Shown piece after piece: positions 1 to 11,208 of a DNA stretch of 64,000 nucleotides. The stretch covers positions 2,232,001 through 2,296,000 of the forward strand of contig MQVO02000002.1 of assembly GCA_001986395.2 (NCBI GenBank). The letters are read 5' to 3'. The stretch is from Irpex lacteus. Its lineage: Eukaryota > Basidiomycota > Agaricomycetes > Polyporales > Irpicaceae. Numbering within the stretch: the stretch's first letter is position 1; each line of letters begins with the position of its first letter. A program made the translations under genes and the position numbers. The notes beneath the pieces were generated by a model. That model did not search any database. It had not been told where the DNA came from and saw nothing but the letters and a program-made list of their open reading frames with translations.

Positions 1-1658
1 TCGTGATCGACTCTCAATGCGTCCATGATGTTTCTATGCCAAGGACATGATTATCCACGCTGTGAGGTACGGCGACGAAACAAAGAGTACGCACGACTCA
101 AGCATTGTGAACGTGTAGTTACCACTGAAGGTTCCATCGGCAGCGTGGTACTTCTGGAAGGTGTTGCTTAACGGGGAAAAGGTACCAAATCGGTTGATCT
201 AAAAGTATCGTCATAATATCAATGGATATCTTGCTGTTAACACCACTGCAATTACCAGTGATAACGCATTGTCTCTCGGTGCGGCAGGTAGCGTCCAACT
301 ATTCCATATACTCTTTCTTGGGATACTGGTTGATGGACCAATCAATCCAATTTGAGGCTGGGCCGCCCTTGAATCTTCGTAAAAGTTCACGTCGCATGCC
401 AGAATCTGGATCGAGGATATTTGTGCTATATGTTGTGTTGCTCAGCCTTTCGCGTTTTAGCCCTTAATTACTATTCGATACTCACTACACTCAGATTGAA
501 ACATGCACGTATCTGGAATGATTGCAGGGGTGAATGGTACAACCGAATCCCGTCTGAGGTCGATGTCGTCCTGAATGCCCACCGTGGAGGCTACGAACAC
601 GGTCGAAGGTGGGGTGACCTGTGAAAGAGAGCCGGATATATTCTTTAGGATAAGGGGCAGAACATAAATCCCTCTATTGGCTGTGAGATAAAGATATCAG
701 AGGTGGATGCTTCGCATTATTGTCACCGAGTACTCACTTGGCGTGATATGTATATCCTCAATTCTGGGATCGACGCCAAAAGCAAACGAGCCGGATAGGT
801 TATCGAATCTACCGGCTTGTATAACATTCGGTAATGTGCTGCATCGAACATCGACTCGTGTCGCCGTGACTTCGATGGGTCGAAAACCAAAGAAATTCGG
901 AATGTCATAAATCACATAGTCTTGCCATCCTTGTGTTGCGACATCCCAGTCGGCCAGCGGGAGCAAATTAACAACAGGAAAGGCATTCGTTAACCTAGAG
1001 GAGGATCAGAGTTGTCACGGGATTTTTCGCTATGGATATATGCTCACATTTCAGCGTCGGTACCAACATCGGCAAGATACGTCGTAATGTTGAGGTAGCG
1101 AGCTTCGTCATTGAAAACAATTCCGACGGTGAACAAAATCGGCATCGTGATGCCCAGTACAAAAAGAGCAGCGAGGTAGAGAAAGATGCAAATAACGTAG
1201 AATGGAGACACGCATGTTTTGAACTGGTCCGAGAGTACAGTAATGGCGGATCCGAGACCAAGCCAGGCCGTTGCTTGATCGTGAATGGCTGTAAGCTTCT
1301 GCCTCATATGAAGGTTACGCCGAAGAGCTAGCTTTTGCGTATGGAATAATAGGATGGTGAGGTAGATCTACTCTCACATCAGAATGACAGAGGAAATAAC
1401 AAGTGAAAGGGTAAGACGTACCTTTCCGACTGCGTTGGGCCCGAAGTTGAGGATGTAGAAAAAGCTTTCTGTATACCAGGCATTCTTCACCAGGTGCAGG
1501 GGATGGCCATTGCAACCCACAGCAACCAATATTGCGTGACATGCCAGAAGAGCAGCATGCAGGATTACGCAAAAAGCGAAGCTGAGATAGCCGATAGATG
1601 CAGAGAGTGGTTTCTCGGGTATTGAGACTTTCACTGTGTGACCGCTGTAGGAAGACAT
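1..1658 (-). CDS. Orphan multi-pass membrane protein, paralogue A (3' end beyond window)
   Basis: Function unknown. Translation from ATG at 1658 gives a hydrophobic first exon (residues FAFCVILHAALLACHAILVA). Its donor is near 1430. The second exon carries LTAIHDQATAWLGLGSA and two more membrane segments. A third exon (about 965 to 735) holds a lumenal-looking part with WDVATQGWQDYVIYDIPNF and VDPRIEDIHITP. Further exons to the window start read IYVLPLILKN, LACDVNFYE and GNYTFTMLE. The order and many residues match the gene at 26527-28963 on the other strand, so the two are clear paralogues. I found no stop or frameshift, so it appears intact, but the C-terminal part lies left of base 1. The family has the look of Agaricomycete lineage-specific membrane proteins; I assign no role. 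Confidence 0.72.
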
Positions 1659-3267
1659 GCCCCTTGGTGCGTTGTGTCGGGTGGAATAAGATCTTGTAAC
1701 AAGACACGAGAGGACTTATGTATCTTCCCAGTCCTAGCGGGTTTGATCGTGACGAATTGCAAGTAACGGAGCTCAAATGTATCACGAGCTCGGGAGGCCT
1801 AAGTGGAACATACAACCTAGACGTCCTGACGCGTATTAGCAAGCTGTCCCTCAACAAGCGAGGCACTCGGCTCTCGCGCACGGTAGATCAGGTACATACA
1901 AGATCCTGCTCGAGGTCGTTATGAGCGTGATGTGAACTGTGAATTGGAGAGCTCACGGACTGATCAAATACAAACTGGTACAATCCCTTCGGAAGAAAAG
2001 AACGATACGTAACTTTCCTGTATATCTGCACTCTGGGGTCTATCGGCGATCAGATACACAATACCAACTGACTTGGGTTTTGTGAAGCTCGTCAAAACGA
2101 ATCAACAGCTCCGAGTCCTCGACTAATGAATGTATTTTCGTGCACGTTAATGAAATGAACCACACTGCAGCAGACGCCGCACAGGTACCGACCACTATGA
2201 AAGCTCAAGGATCAATGCCATGCGTTCTGGAAGAGGATCGTTAGCGCATCTTCTCTCATGCCACGGTATGTCTATGAGGACATCACCTACTTGAACAAAA
2301 TCACGCGCTTGGACGTTATTGACATTCTATTTCATGCTTCCTCATAGCACCTAAGCCCAGATAGACGTACTCAGTCTCTGTAGGGTGGGCTGTCTTGTCC
2401 TAAAGTTGGTAATATGAGATCGCCACTCAGACATTTTGCAGCAAGGCTGCTCCTTTTCACAGCTTCAGTCGATAATCCCTGTGTAAAAGCCGCAGTTATA
2501 GCCTGAACTTCCCAGAGCAGAGATTGATAGATTTATACTTTCGCTGGTGAGGCCTGGAGCTTTGCTTTGCTTGATTGCTGAGAGAGGGAGCTGTAAGTCA
2601 TTGACAAGATATCATCTGCCAGTACCCAGAACCTCGTACCGCTGCGGCCCTTGGGTGGTGGCTATCCCATCTGCACTCTTACACCGTGGGTATCCGTGGG
2701 ATGGTGGGGAGAGATTAGAAGGGCTCCCAGCCTGCCACGGCGGCGATTGTGCCTCGCGCAGTGCTGTGTTCACAATATTTGTCTTGAAGAATGAAATTTT
2801 GAACAATGAAAGTCCAGATGTTTCCTGTAACGCATATATTCTGCATGGCATATGACTGCGCAGTCGGAGAGCGAGTGAACGGTGTCCTACCGAATTGTAA
2901 GTATGGCGGGGGGAGCGGGCACGAGATCGACAACTCACAGATGCGAGTTGCAAACTATATACACCGTGTACCTCGGAGTACTAAGAGCATAGCCTTCATA
3001 TAGCCGCAAAACAGTCCAGCATTATGCGCTGTAAATTCATAATACCAATAGCGAGCATTACGGGTGCCCTGGTGTAAACCTGGCCCTCGGTAACCTTCAA
3101 AGCTTGTTTGTCGCAGAGCACAGCCATGCAAATCGCTAGGCACGGTAAGCTTATTCTCCAACTTGAGGTCGAAATGAGGTCGTCTGCTACAGTAGTCGGT
3201 GTTGCGAGATGGTGGAAGCAATTAGAGAAGAAGCGCCTTACACACTCTCTTCTTTCCACTGGCATGC
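1659..3267. other. Intergenic stretch, no gene recognised
   Basis: Only short ORFs with no domain, no convincing exon chain and no repeats are visible between the divergent starts of the membrane-protein gene (-) and PIG-H (+). It should contain both promoters. Some ORFs at 2540-2950 are open on both strands over about 300 nt, but none shows a recognisable motif. Confidence 0.5.
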
Positions 3268-4045
3268 ATGCCAGTTCAGCACACTCGTCCGCTGCAGGAC
3301 CACCCTCAGTTCAGCATATACCAATGCGAAGGACACGTTGAATACCGCGTTGAGAACTGGCGGCTCGCTAGGGATGGAACAGGAAAAACCATTCAGTCAT
3401 TTGGGTGGACGTGGGTTGACCTGGTGATCCCAGTTGTGGCCGCAGTACTTTGGCCTAAGGTGAGTTTCACATCATACAACAGTGGCTTTTACTAGACAAT
3501 GCATTGCTATAGATGACCACGCGGATACATTATGCTGCTCTTATAATTTTTGTTACTTACTACGTGTACTCTAAGTGCACACAGATACTCTGGGGTAAGA
3601 GTCCTCTCATGTCGCTCATGGCTGGGCACTGATGGACGTAGAGTCTGTCTTCGCTCTTCCTTACATAGGGATACAACTAGAAACCCATCGAGGGCTGCCA
3701 AATATGCCCCTCTTTGTCTCGCGACGATTCATACCCGCCATATACCTCCAGGACTTCATCATCAACGAGGGACTGCGACGATGGAACATCCGGTATTACC
3801 TGGCTGCTATACAGGAGGGATCAGACGGGAAGACTACGCTAGAAGTAGCATACGAGGTGCGCTCTCATGGCTGAACTCACCTACAACCATTCAAAGACCT
3901 TTAACAGAATACCCTACCGTACTTTCCAATCTTGCTACACGTCTACCGCGGTGTGCACGAAGTCATGTTCCCACACTCGGGCAAATCTCCCATGTACCAT
4001 CGTCCGGTAGTAGAAGTAGATAGTGATCAAGAAACCAAGAGTTAA
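3268..4045 (+). CDS. GPI15: GPI-GlcNAc transferase subunit PIG-H (Gpi15)
   Basis: Subunit of the ER-membrane complex that transfers GlcNAc from UDP-GlcNAc to phosphatidylinositol, the first step of GPI-anchor synthesis. Four exons join in phase: 3268-3459, 3513-3594, 3642-3856 and 3908-4045, giving 208 aa. That is near the 188 aa of the human protein. Two hydrophobic stretches lie around residues 45-85 (WVDLVIPVVAAVLW and AALIIFVTYYVY). They are followed by the PIG-H domain with ESVFALPYIGIQL, SRRFIP, FIINEGLRRWNIRYYLA and, near the end, LLHVYRGVHEVMFP. These match the family landmarks (E-S-hydrophobic-GIQ; F-I-P; INEG; Y-R-G). Introns are 53, 47 and 51 nt. The ATG at 3268 gives the only in-frame start before the first membrane segment. 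No frameshift is needed. Confidence 0.9.
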
Positions 4046-4142
4046 CTGTCCATGACAAAAAAGAACACAAGAAGACATTAAGCAATAGCAATGTGGTATG
4101 TAACACCATCCGCGTGTACTCAGAAACACATAAGGTAGATCA

Positions 4143-7100
4143 TCACTGCAAGTCCTCGCTTTCGTATGCACTCAGCAACTCGTCGTAGCCTTCATCGTCT
4201 CCTTCAGCTGCAGCACTTTCACGCTTGTGCTTGCGCTCAGCGCGCTCCGAAGACACCTTTCTTCCCTTGCCATCGCTAGAAATTTTGCGTGGTCGCCGCG
4301 ACAGAGGACCTGTCTGGTCGAAGCTAGTCGCCTTGGGCGTTGTAGCTTCAGGTTCCTCATGGAATTCAGGTGCTTGTAGTGTATTAGGGCTCGGTGCACG
4401 ATCGACCGGCGACATCCGTCCCTCCTTGCCCTCGTGTTTCGCACGTAGAGTAGCGAGTCGAGAAGGGAATCTCTTGGAGCGCACTCGAGAAGTACGATGG
4501 GGAGAAGCAGCGGATGAGTCAGAACTATCGTCGAGCTGAAGTGTCAGGTTTCTTTGCTTCTTGCGCGGAGTGACTTCAGGCGCAGGCGTATCCGTAACTT
4601 CGCCAAACTCGCTGATAACGACAGAGCCCCTCTGCGCTTCTGACGGGGCCACTCGCGGTCCGCTTGACGATTCCTCTGGTATATGAGGTGGTGGGGAGGA
4701 GAGGCAACAGAGTCTACAGTGGACACCGAGTCTCTCGTGCTCACGGCTGGCGTTGTCTCGCCCTCGGTAGACGACCCAGTGGGGAGGCGACGCTGCGCCG
4801 ATATAGGACTGGATGCAGCAGAAGACACGGATTCCTGACGTCTTGCTCGCGCGGCGGCCATCGGAGAGACAGTTCGGTTCAATGGAACTAGTCTGCTCGG
4901 GCCCGCCGACTCGGGAGTCCGCGCCCGTGACAAGGAAGTGTACTGATCCTGAGGCGACAATGAGGAAGCAGACGATTGCGATCCGCGATTACTGAGAGAC
5001 GGTCGTTTCGCTCGGACAGCGTCTGCGAACTGCTTATCCAGTGCGTTGGATGGCAGCGTCGACGAACGGGATTGGACCACAGATCCAACGGAGCCAAGTA
5101 ACAGGGGCTTGGGACCGGTGGGCTTTGCTGAAGAAGGGCTGGATGTACGGCTAAGAGCTGCCAGCGTATTCGCCCGCGCTTGATGCCTGAAGCGATCAAC
5201 ATCGTTCTCGGAGAATGCAGAATAGTCTGAACCGGTGGGTGAGACTATGTCTGGTCGTAAATCTACTCCTCCAATGAAACTGTCACGAACAGGTTTAAAG
5301 AACGCTGGTCGAGGAGGAGGCGCATAACTATCAGAGCCATGACCCGTGGGAAGAGAGCTCCTCCGTTGATCCAGGACGTTGGGAACCTCAAGCGACGCAT
5401 GTTTAGCTGTGGCGTGCGGTATCCAAGAAGGTGAGAGGGCGTCGGGATTTGCGGTTGAGGGGGGCGAAGTTGCGTTGCCACTGCCACTGTTTCGCTTGCC
5501 CCAGGCATCCAGTGCTTTCACTCTCCAATTTGTGCTGACCTTCGCCAGAGTCGCAGCTGCGTCTGAGTCACGCACTTTCGCTGCGTAGTCCCAAAGAGTA
5601 GATGCCGGTCGAGATGTAGTGGTTCCTTCAACTTGACTTTCAGGGAATGATGTTTGGCCAGGAGCAGGCGAAGGGGCTGGCGAGGCGTCAGGTGTTGGTG
5701 GAGGTTCGAGGGCGGATTGGTTCGTAATACCCTTCCAAACTGTAGTTGCTAAACGCGAGCCAAGCGACTGACGTGAGAGAGCCAAAGGCTTATCGTCGTC
5801 ATCTTCCTCGCTCTCGTCGCTTTCATCTTCGTCCGTATCTTCATCGGTTTCCGGTATGGGTTTTGGCGCAGGTGTCCTCCAGACAGTATTCCGGAAACGC
5901 GCACTCAGCCCAGCAGCAGTCGGCATGCTGTAAGATGAAGCAGCTTGCTGCTGCTCAGCCTCCCGTTTCGCAGCAAAGTCGTAAGCAAGTTGTAGCACCC
6001 TGTCCACACCACCAACGTCTTCTAGCGGGTAGCTCTGCAGGAAGATCATGCCCGCGGCGAAGGCTTCTTCTAGTTCTCGATCGTTGAGCGGTGTGGTTAT
6101 CAAAGATGTTGTCCCGTCACCCCAAAGATTTAGGGGCTGCTTAGGTGGCCTCCCCAAGCTGAACGCATGTTAGCATACGCAGTACATCATACATCCTGTA
6201 CCCACCTGAAGAGAGGACCTCGAGCACTGACCAGCATACTTGCACAAATATCCAGCAGGTAATCGAGCCTGGGGTTCACTCCCTTCTCCCTACCAGGTCG
6301 GGAAAATATCGCGTCCCATACGGTCAGAACAGCAGGTAGTGGCAAAGTATGCGTTAGTATGGTGGTCAGCCAGCGACTGTCCATGGAAATCGTAAGCACA
6401 GATACTGTCGCTTAAGTTGATACGTACTATGAGTAGTGGGGTAACGCTGGGTCCAGGCCTTTAGCTTGCTGCAATGAATGTCATTAAACGAGCCTTCTCA
6501 CTAGTAGTAAACAACTTACAAGGTCCTCCACAAGTTCGGTATCAGCCCACTGCGTTCTCTGTGACAACTTCTGCATCCACAAGCTCCCACCGTCCGCGTC
6601 CTCCAGTTCAGAGAACTCGCTGATCATGGCCTCGAAAAGCCAGAAAGCATCGGCCTCTACGTGTGCTGCATCTTCCGTGTCGGCCTCCTCGATGAGAGCA
6701 GAGTATAGAGGGACGAGTAATGATGCGATTTGTGGTGAACGATTCGCAGGGTTGAGAGATGAGTGGACGTAGAGCAATCGAAGGAGAGCCGAGCCATGTT
6801 TCGGGTGTGCGCCAAAGGAGTTGTAAGCCCTGGATGCGAGCAATGTAGTAGAGATACCGGAGTGGACTGAGCTTGTAGGAGACCCAGGAACAGATAATGA
6901 TATCTCTGGAGTGACTTCTGAGTCGAGATGACTAGCACGATCAGAGTCACTTGAAGCTTCACCGTCCGCGCACCTGGCTCCACTTCCTTCGCATCCTCTG
7001 GACCCTCCAACCGAATCTCAGGCGTAGACTCGAGTCGAATCTCGGGAACGCCCTCTTCTGCAGGTGATGAGTTGCGCGGCGAGTCCAGCGCTCGGATAAG

Positions 7101-8636
7101 GCGCAGACGGGCATCCAATGCCCATGCGCAGGATATCTTTATGTTATCAGGCGCAGTTGGATCAAGGGGCACAACTCAACGGGCTCTGGCTCCTCCTCCA
7201 GCTTCAAGAACAGTCCACGGGGAACATGTGTAAACTCTTTCGAGAGCTCCACAATCGAATTGTCGAGCTTAGATAGCGGTGTTGCAGGCTCTGGCAGATT
7301 CTCGATAGGTTCGAGTAGGCGGCGAACAAGATCCTACGCATTCACACTCGTCAGCAAAAGGCAGAGCGCATGGAATTCACAACATACATAATAGTTGTCA
7401 CGCTGCTTGCGAGCTTCGTCCTTCCAGGAGGTCTTTTCGGCAGGCAAGGTGCCGAGCAGCAGTCTTTGATTCATGAGTATTATACTCACGGACCAACCAA
7501 ATGCCAATAGTGTCTTACCTCCATACACGAGGTCTCAGCCATGGGGGATACTCAGGCAGCCCTAGACGGGGGTGCCTTAGGTTCTAGGTCGTATGCTTAA
7601 AAGATGAACCACATACCGTGAGAGCACAACATACGCAGGCGGGGCATATCGACAGCCGGCACAGAGGCAGGATCAAGCATGGCAGATATCTGGTCAACTC
7701 TACCAGGAACAGTGCTTAGTAAAGTATGGGCAATCAGGCACAAGTTACTCACTTCTCATGAGGCTGGAAATCCGGCATCCAATGGACTCCCTGAGCCTTA
7801 GCAATAGAGTACAAGTAGTGATCCAGCTGTGCGGCTGTAGGTGGTCGTGCCGAGAGGTTGCGCAGGACCTGTGTGCGCGACGGGATGAGATTCAAATTAC
7901 GTAGCACAGACGGATATAATTACCCTCGAGGAAACATAGTTGTCCTGGTTGACGGACGCCGCACGTGCAAAGTCTGTTCCAAGTCTTTGTGTGAGGAGGT
8001 CTCTGACCACTTGTAGGTCTGGTAGGGTGCTTCAGTGCTGATGATATAGACGATCTGGCCATATCTTACCTCGAGATTCGACGTGAGGTGCAGCATAAAT
8101 AATGCTAGACGCAGCTTCTAGAATCAGGGGAATTGCGTTGTCACTGTGCTGCAGGTCAGATGCAAAATACGAGGTTGACTCATAGGAAGTGGTGAAAGGC
8201 AAATGGCGGGTGTGCAGGATATGGATATACTGACAACACCTCGAACGAGCAGACAGGAGTTGCATGCATTCAAGTTCAAGCATGGGGTATCGAAATCACA
8301 ACAAATATGTGCGAGCGCATACCTTCGATCCAGTTCTGCTATATGCTCAAGCAACACCCCAACCAGCATCTCCAACGTCTGTAGCAGGTCTCCAGAGACA
8401 TCATCTCTGATAAGTTTCTGTGCTTTCGCACGAGCAAGTGCTATATTTCTTTGCTGAAGGAGGTAGGCAACGTCTCTTCGGGTGATCTGTCCTTGCGACT
8501 CCAGCTTGTCTTGTAGTTGGCCCAGTCGCTGGGCGGTGAGCCTCAGTTGTGACTACATACGTCCTCAGCTTTCGACTTTGTAGGTGCATACTGTTGAGCT
8601 AACCTTAACACGCGTAGAATCCCAAGAGGTGGTCAT
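4143..8636 (-). CDS. IST1 (ESCRT-III regulator) fused in frame to TBC1D13-like Rab GAP
   Basis: One open exon chain runs from ATG 8636 through an IST1/DUF292 domain into a TBC domain and a long disordered tail that ends at 4143. Exons of the first part are 8636-8604, 8552-8323, 8143-8070, 8018-7924, 7868-7753, 7699-7617 and 7561-7519, all with GT..AG introns that keep phase. The join between the domains reads PDFQPHEKVDQISAMLDP. IST1 proteins recruit and regulate Vps4 at multivesicular bodies; TBC proteins speed GTP hydrolysis by Rabs. The tail (6157-4143) is Ser/Pro/Asp-rich and ends with a basic K/R-rich stretch. Two sites (about 7167 and 4685) change frame with no intron I can find; each is cured by one extra C in a C-run. 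Alternative: two separate genes, the second starting at ATG 7680. Domain calls are firm; the fusion is inferred. Confidence 0.72.
6187..7650 (-). other. TBC (Rab-GAP) domain part of the fused gene
   Basis: Landmarks in order: LPEYPPWLRPRVWRLLLGTL (start of TBC), ASTW-like SW then KQRDNYYDLVRRLL, CPLDPTAPDNI, LLRLLYVHSSLNP, HVEADAFWLFEAMISEF, YRWLTTILTHTLPLPAVLTV and the C-terminal LDICASMLVSARGPLF. The pattern E-A-D-x-F near the centre and RWLT..LP.V...WD near the end resemble TBC1D13/Gyp-type GAPs. The usual arginine finger motif (I-x-x-D-x-x-R) is replaced by ALDARLRLIRALD around 7100, so catalytic competence cannot be judged. A 56-nt intron with donor GTGCGC near 6970 restores frame between the two halves. 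Confidence 0.82.
7753..8636 (-). other. IST1: IST1/DUF292 domain part of the fused gene
   Basis: Helical ESCRT-III-like fold recognised from SQLRLTAQRLGQLQDKLES, RRDVAYLLQQRNIALARAKA, IPLILEAASSIIYAAPHVES and LQVVRDLLTQRLGTDFA. The latter two match the IST1 landmarks S-I-I-Y-A-A-P and L-x-x-V-R-D-L-L-x-x-x-Y/L-G-x-x-F-A. The third intron (8322-8144, about 180 nt) is longer than the others and may hide a small exon. Ordinary fungal IST1 proteins carry a C-terminal MIT-interacting tail; none is visible here, because the frame continues into the TBC part instead. Confidence 0.85.
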
Positions 8637-9034
8637 GGTGAATTAATTCACTGGCAGGTCGTTTCGGCGGGGTATTGAAGGAGAGTGGCTGAAATGAAGG
8701 TAGATGTGAAGTAGGGCTTTGTATGTTGTATCTAGAGTCGTCTTTGCTGTCGAGGTCGTCGTGGGGACCCACTCATGTGTCATAGAACAGGGTGTAGTCG
8801 GTGACCGAAAGGCTTCACGTTCAGACCGCGGTGAGAAATGCCGTCGATTCGGTGGATCTTGACGCCCGTATCAAACGGCCGTCTGCGCGTCCTCCACGTG
8901 GAGAATTTGTAGACTACGACATAAATATCACACAGCGCACTGGCATCCGAGACCGCGATGATGATGCGCAAGATCCGGCGATCCATAAAACCCTACACAG
9001 TCATACTTATGGATTAAATACTTTGTAGCTATTG

Positions 9035-10187
9035 CTATGCAAAGAACATTTCTGGCAACCTTTTCGATAATCGAGCCGAAGAGCGCGACGAACGATGCTT
9101 TTTCGACGAAGATTCACTGGCCAGAGTGCTGCTCTCCTGGTCTGGGGTTGTGACGTGCACAGCCGTAGATGAGCCTGGGTCAAGAGGTGCTGGGTCTTCA
9201 TCAAGCCAGGCAGGGCGCACTGTCGACTTGTACGACGTATGTCTGTCAGTTGTTGATGAATAGCGGCTTGCTGTGCTGGCGGAGATGCGTGTGCTTATAC
9301 TTGTACGCGGCGGTGTCATGATAGGAATCGCCGCTAATGTCGGTGTACGGGCCTCAATAGTATTCGTATTCTTCTCATCAGCCTCTGGCAAGTGTAGCTG
9401 CTTGCGTCGATAGAGCAACGCTGCAAAGCCGCAAACGTAAGCAAGGACTGGAAGAAACTGCAATTAGAACTAACACACATGCCCAGAGAGGAGAGCACTC
9501 ACGTAGGGCGGGTATCACCCAAGACGCCAGTAAGATGTATAGGTTTATCAGTTCACAGACCCCATCATCATCCGGCGCTGACGTTCAATTCCCAACATAA
9601 ATAACATGCTTTCATTACCAAAATACTGAATACATACTGTTATGTGGGCACTCGAACGACTGATCTGCCACAGTGTATGATATCGCTGCACCTAGTGTAA
9701 ATGAATTAGAGCTCTGCAGTGATGTAACTCCCTCTGAGAGAAGACTTACTGAAATGTGCCAGCACAAGACCTAACATTCGTGCACTTTCCAGCCAAGCAC
9801 GAAATTTGGCAATTAGTCTGTGCAGAAATATTGAGCGACGTGCGCGTAATACAAGGTCAGGGATGATGACGTACAATACAGGCAACATAATGACAGTCAC
9901 CGTGTCAATCACGATGAATACAAGAACGAATGAACCTGTAGAGTTTACTGAGCACGCCTCACGCGTAAAACAACACGCCGCCACTGACTTACGTTGTGCG
10001 GGATCGGTAATATCCCATCTCAAGAACAGATCCAGATTTAATAATACAAGCCACACTAGGCCGACTAACATGATACAGCCTGCAATCGAACAAGGCGTGA
10101 TAGTCAGTAGTGACGAGCATCAGGAGACAGTCTTCACTCACAAAATGCAAACACTCTAAGTTTCATGAACGTGGGTCCCGGTTCCAT
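9035..10187 (-). CDS. Small four-pass membrane protein of unknown function
   Basis: Exon chain from ATG 10187 (MEPGPTFMKLRVFAF). It gives hydrophobic helices in CIMLVGLVWLVLLNLDLF, FVLVFIVIDTVTVIMLPVLY, a charged loop (LRARRSIFLHRLIAKFRAWL), then ELINLYILLASWVIPAL and FLPVLAYVCGFAALLY. A roughly 110-residue Ser/Thr-rich cytosolic tail ends with RLSKRLPEMFFA. Each intron is short and GT..AG. Four helices plus a long polar C-tail resemble the MARVEL-like orphan proteins common in basidiomycetes, but no diagnostic motif was seen, so I name no function. A hydrophobic ORF just upstream (10253-10447) is out of frame with this chain. Confidence 0.62.
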
Positions 10188-11208
10188 CGAGGACGGGTGA
10201 AGTCTGTTTTCGTTAGCTCTATACAAGGCGACTAGAGGTGAAGAGGTGTAGGTTATAGGACGAGTCTAGTAATACAGTGGAGAAAGCAATCGGGGCTGCA
10301 AGCCAGGCAGCCTACGTGAAAGAACGTGAAGACGTAGAATGCAGGACGCGAGGACGGGGCGGAGGGGAAAGAGAACTCTGAACATGCGGCGTGCACGCTC
10401 GCATTTTCTAGACTCATTGGTGCAATTGGCAAGGCCTCAGAAGCCATCTATCATTGTTCGGTGGCAACCCGGGTTACGAGAACGAAGGCCTAAATGAAAG
10501 CCTGCACGTCAAAAGGACAAAGACCTGGCCGTGGTGGTGGAAATGAGAGCGTCAAGGGCCGCGAGCTATTGTCTGTTATTGTCCAAGCCACGTGGAAATT
10601 AAGGTTGCTAACTGCCCCTTATGGCAATCCACGACTTCGACTCTACTCACGCGGGAGCAAAGGCGGAAAAGCTCTGATGATGAACCATATCTATCTATGC
10701 TGTACATGAGTGGCGTAAGGTAAGAAAATAGCAGAGATATTGCAATGTAGCAGGATGATAATGCAGGTAACAAGAAAGCAGGACATAACTTAGTAGGACA
10801 ACTTGAAGCCGCTTGAGGATACTAAGTGGACGCGTGATGGGCTAAGACGTGAGAAACTACTTAATGTATGTACGTACGATGTCTGTGATAATCAAAGAAA
10901 AATGACCATGAGGAAAATGAAGAAGGTATAATTAGCAATATCGAGAACACCATGAATAAGGCCAATGTAAACGCGGCAGGTCGTTTTGGCCAGCATACCA
11001 CTCGACGGGTGTTGCCACTGCGGTAGCCACGAAGGACCTTGGTTTGCGGAGAGAAATATGAGAGAATACGCTTCTCACAAGGCGATACTCTTCGGCTAAA
11101 CGAGAACCGGCCATTCCGTGGCACGGATGCTGGCTGACGGGAGCAGACATGTCAATGGACAGTCTGCAGAGAAGAGAGGGGGAATAAACGCATTCCGAGC
11201 GCGAATTG
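10188..11208. other. Intergenic, no gene recognised
   Basis: Lies between the start of the four-pass membrane gene and the stop of the phosphatase subunit gene, both on the minus strand. Only short ORFs without domains. It should hold the promoter of the former and the 3' UTR of the latter. Confidence 0.45.

Noticed and set aside
6950..6975. A further frameshift in the TBC part (EVEPGARTVKL to DGEASSD)
   Set aside because: A canonical 56-nt intron (GTGCGC..CTCAG) joins EP to EVTPEISLSV in phase, so no base change is needed.
8780..9028. Antisense ORFs between the IST1 start and the four-pass membrane gene
   Set aside because: Open on both strands, no motif, no plausible partner exons; treated as intergenic.
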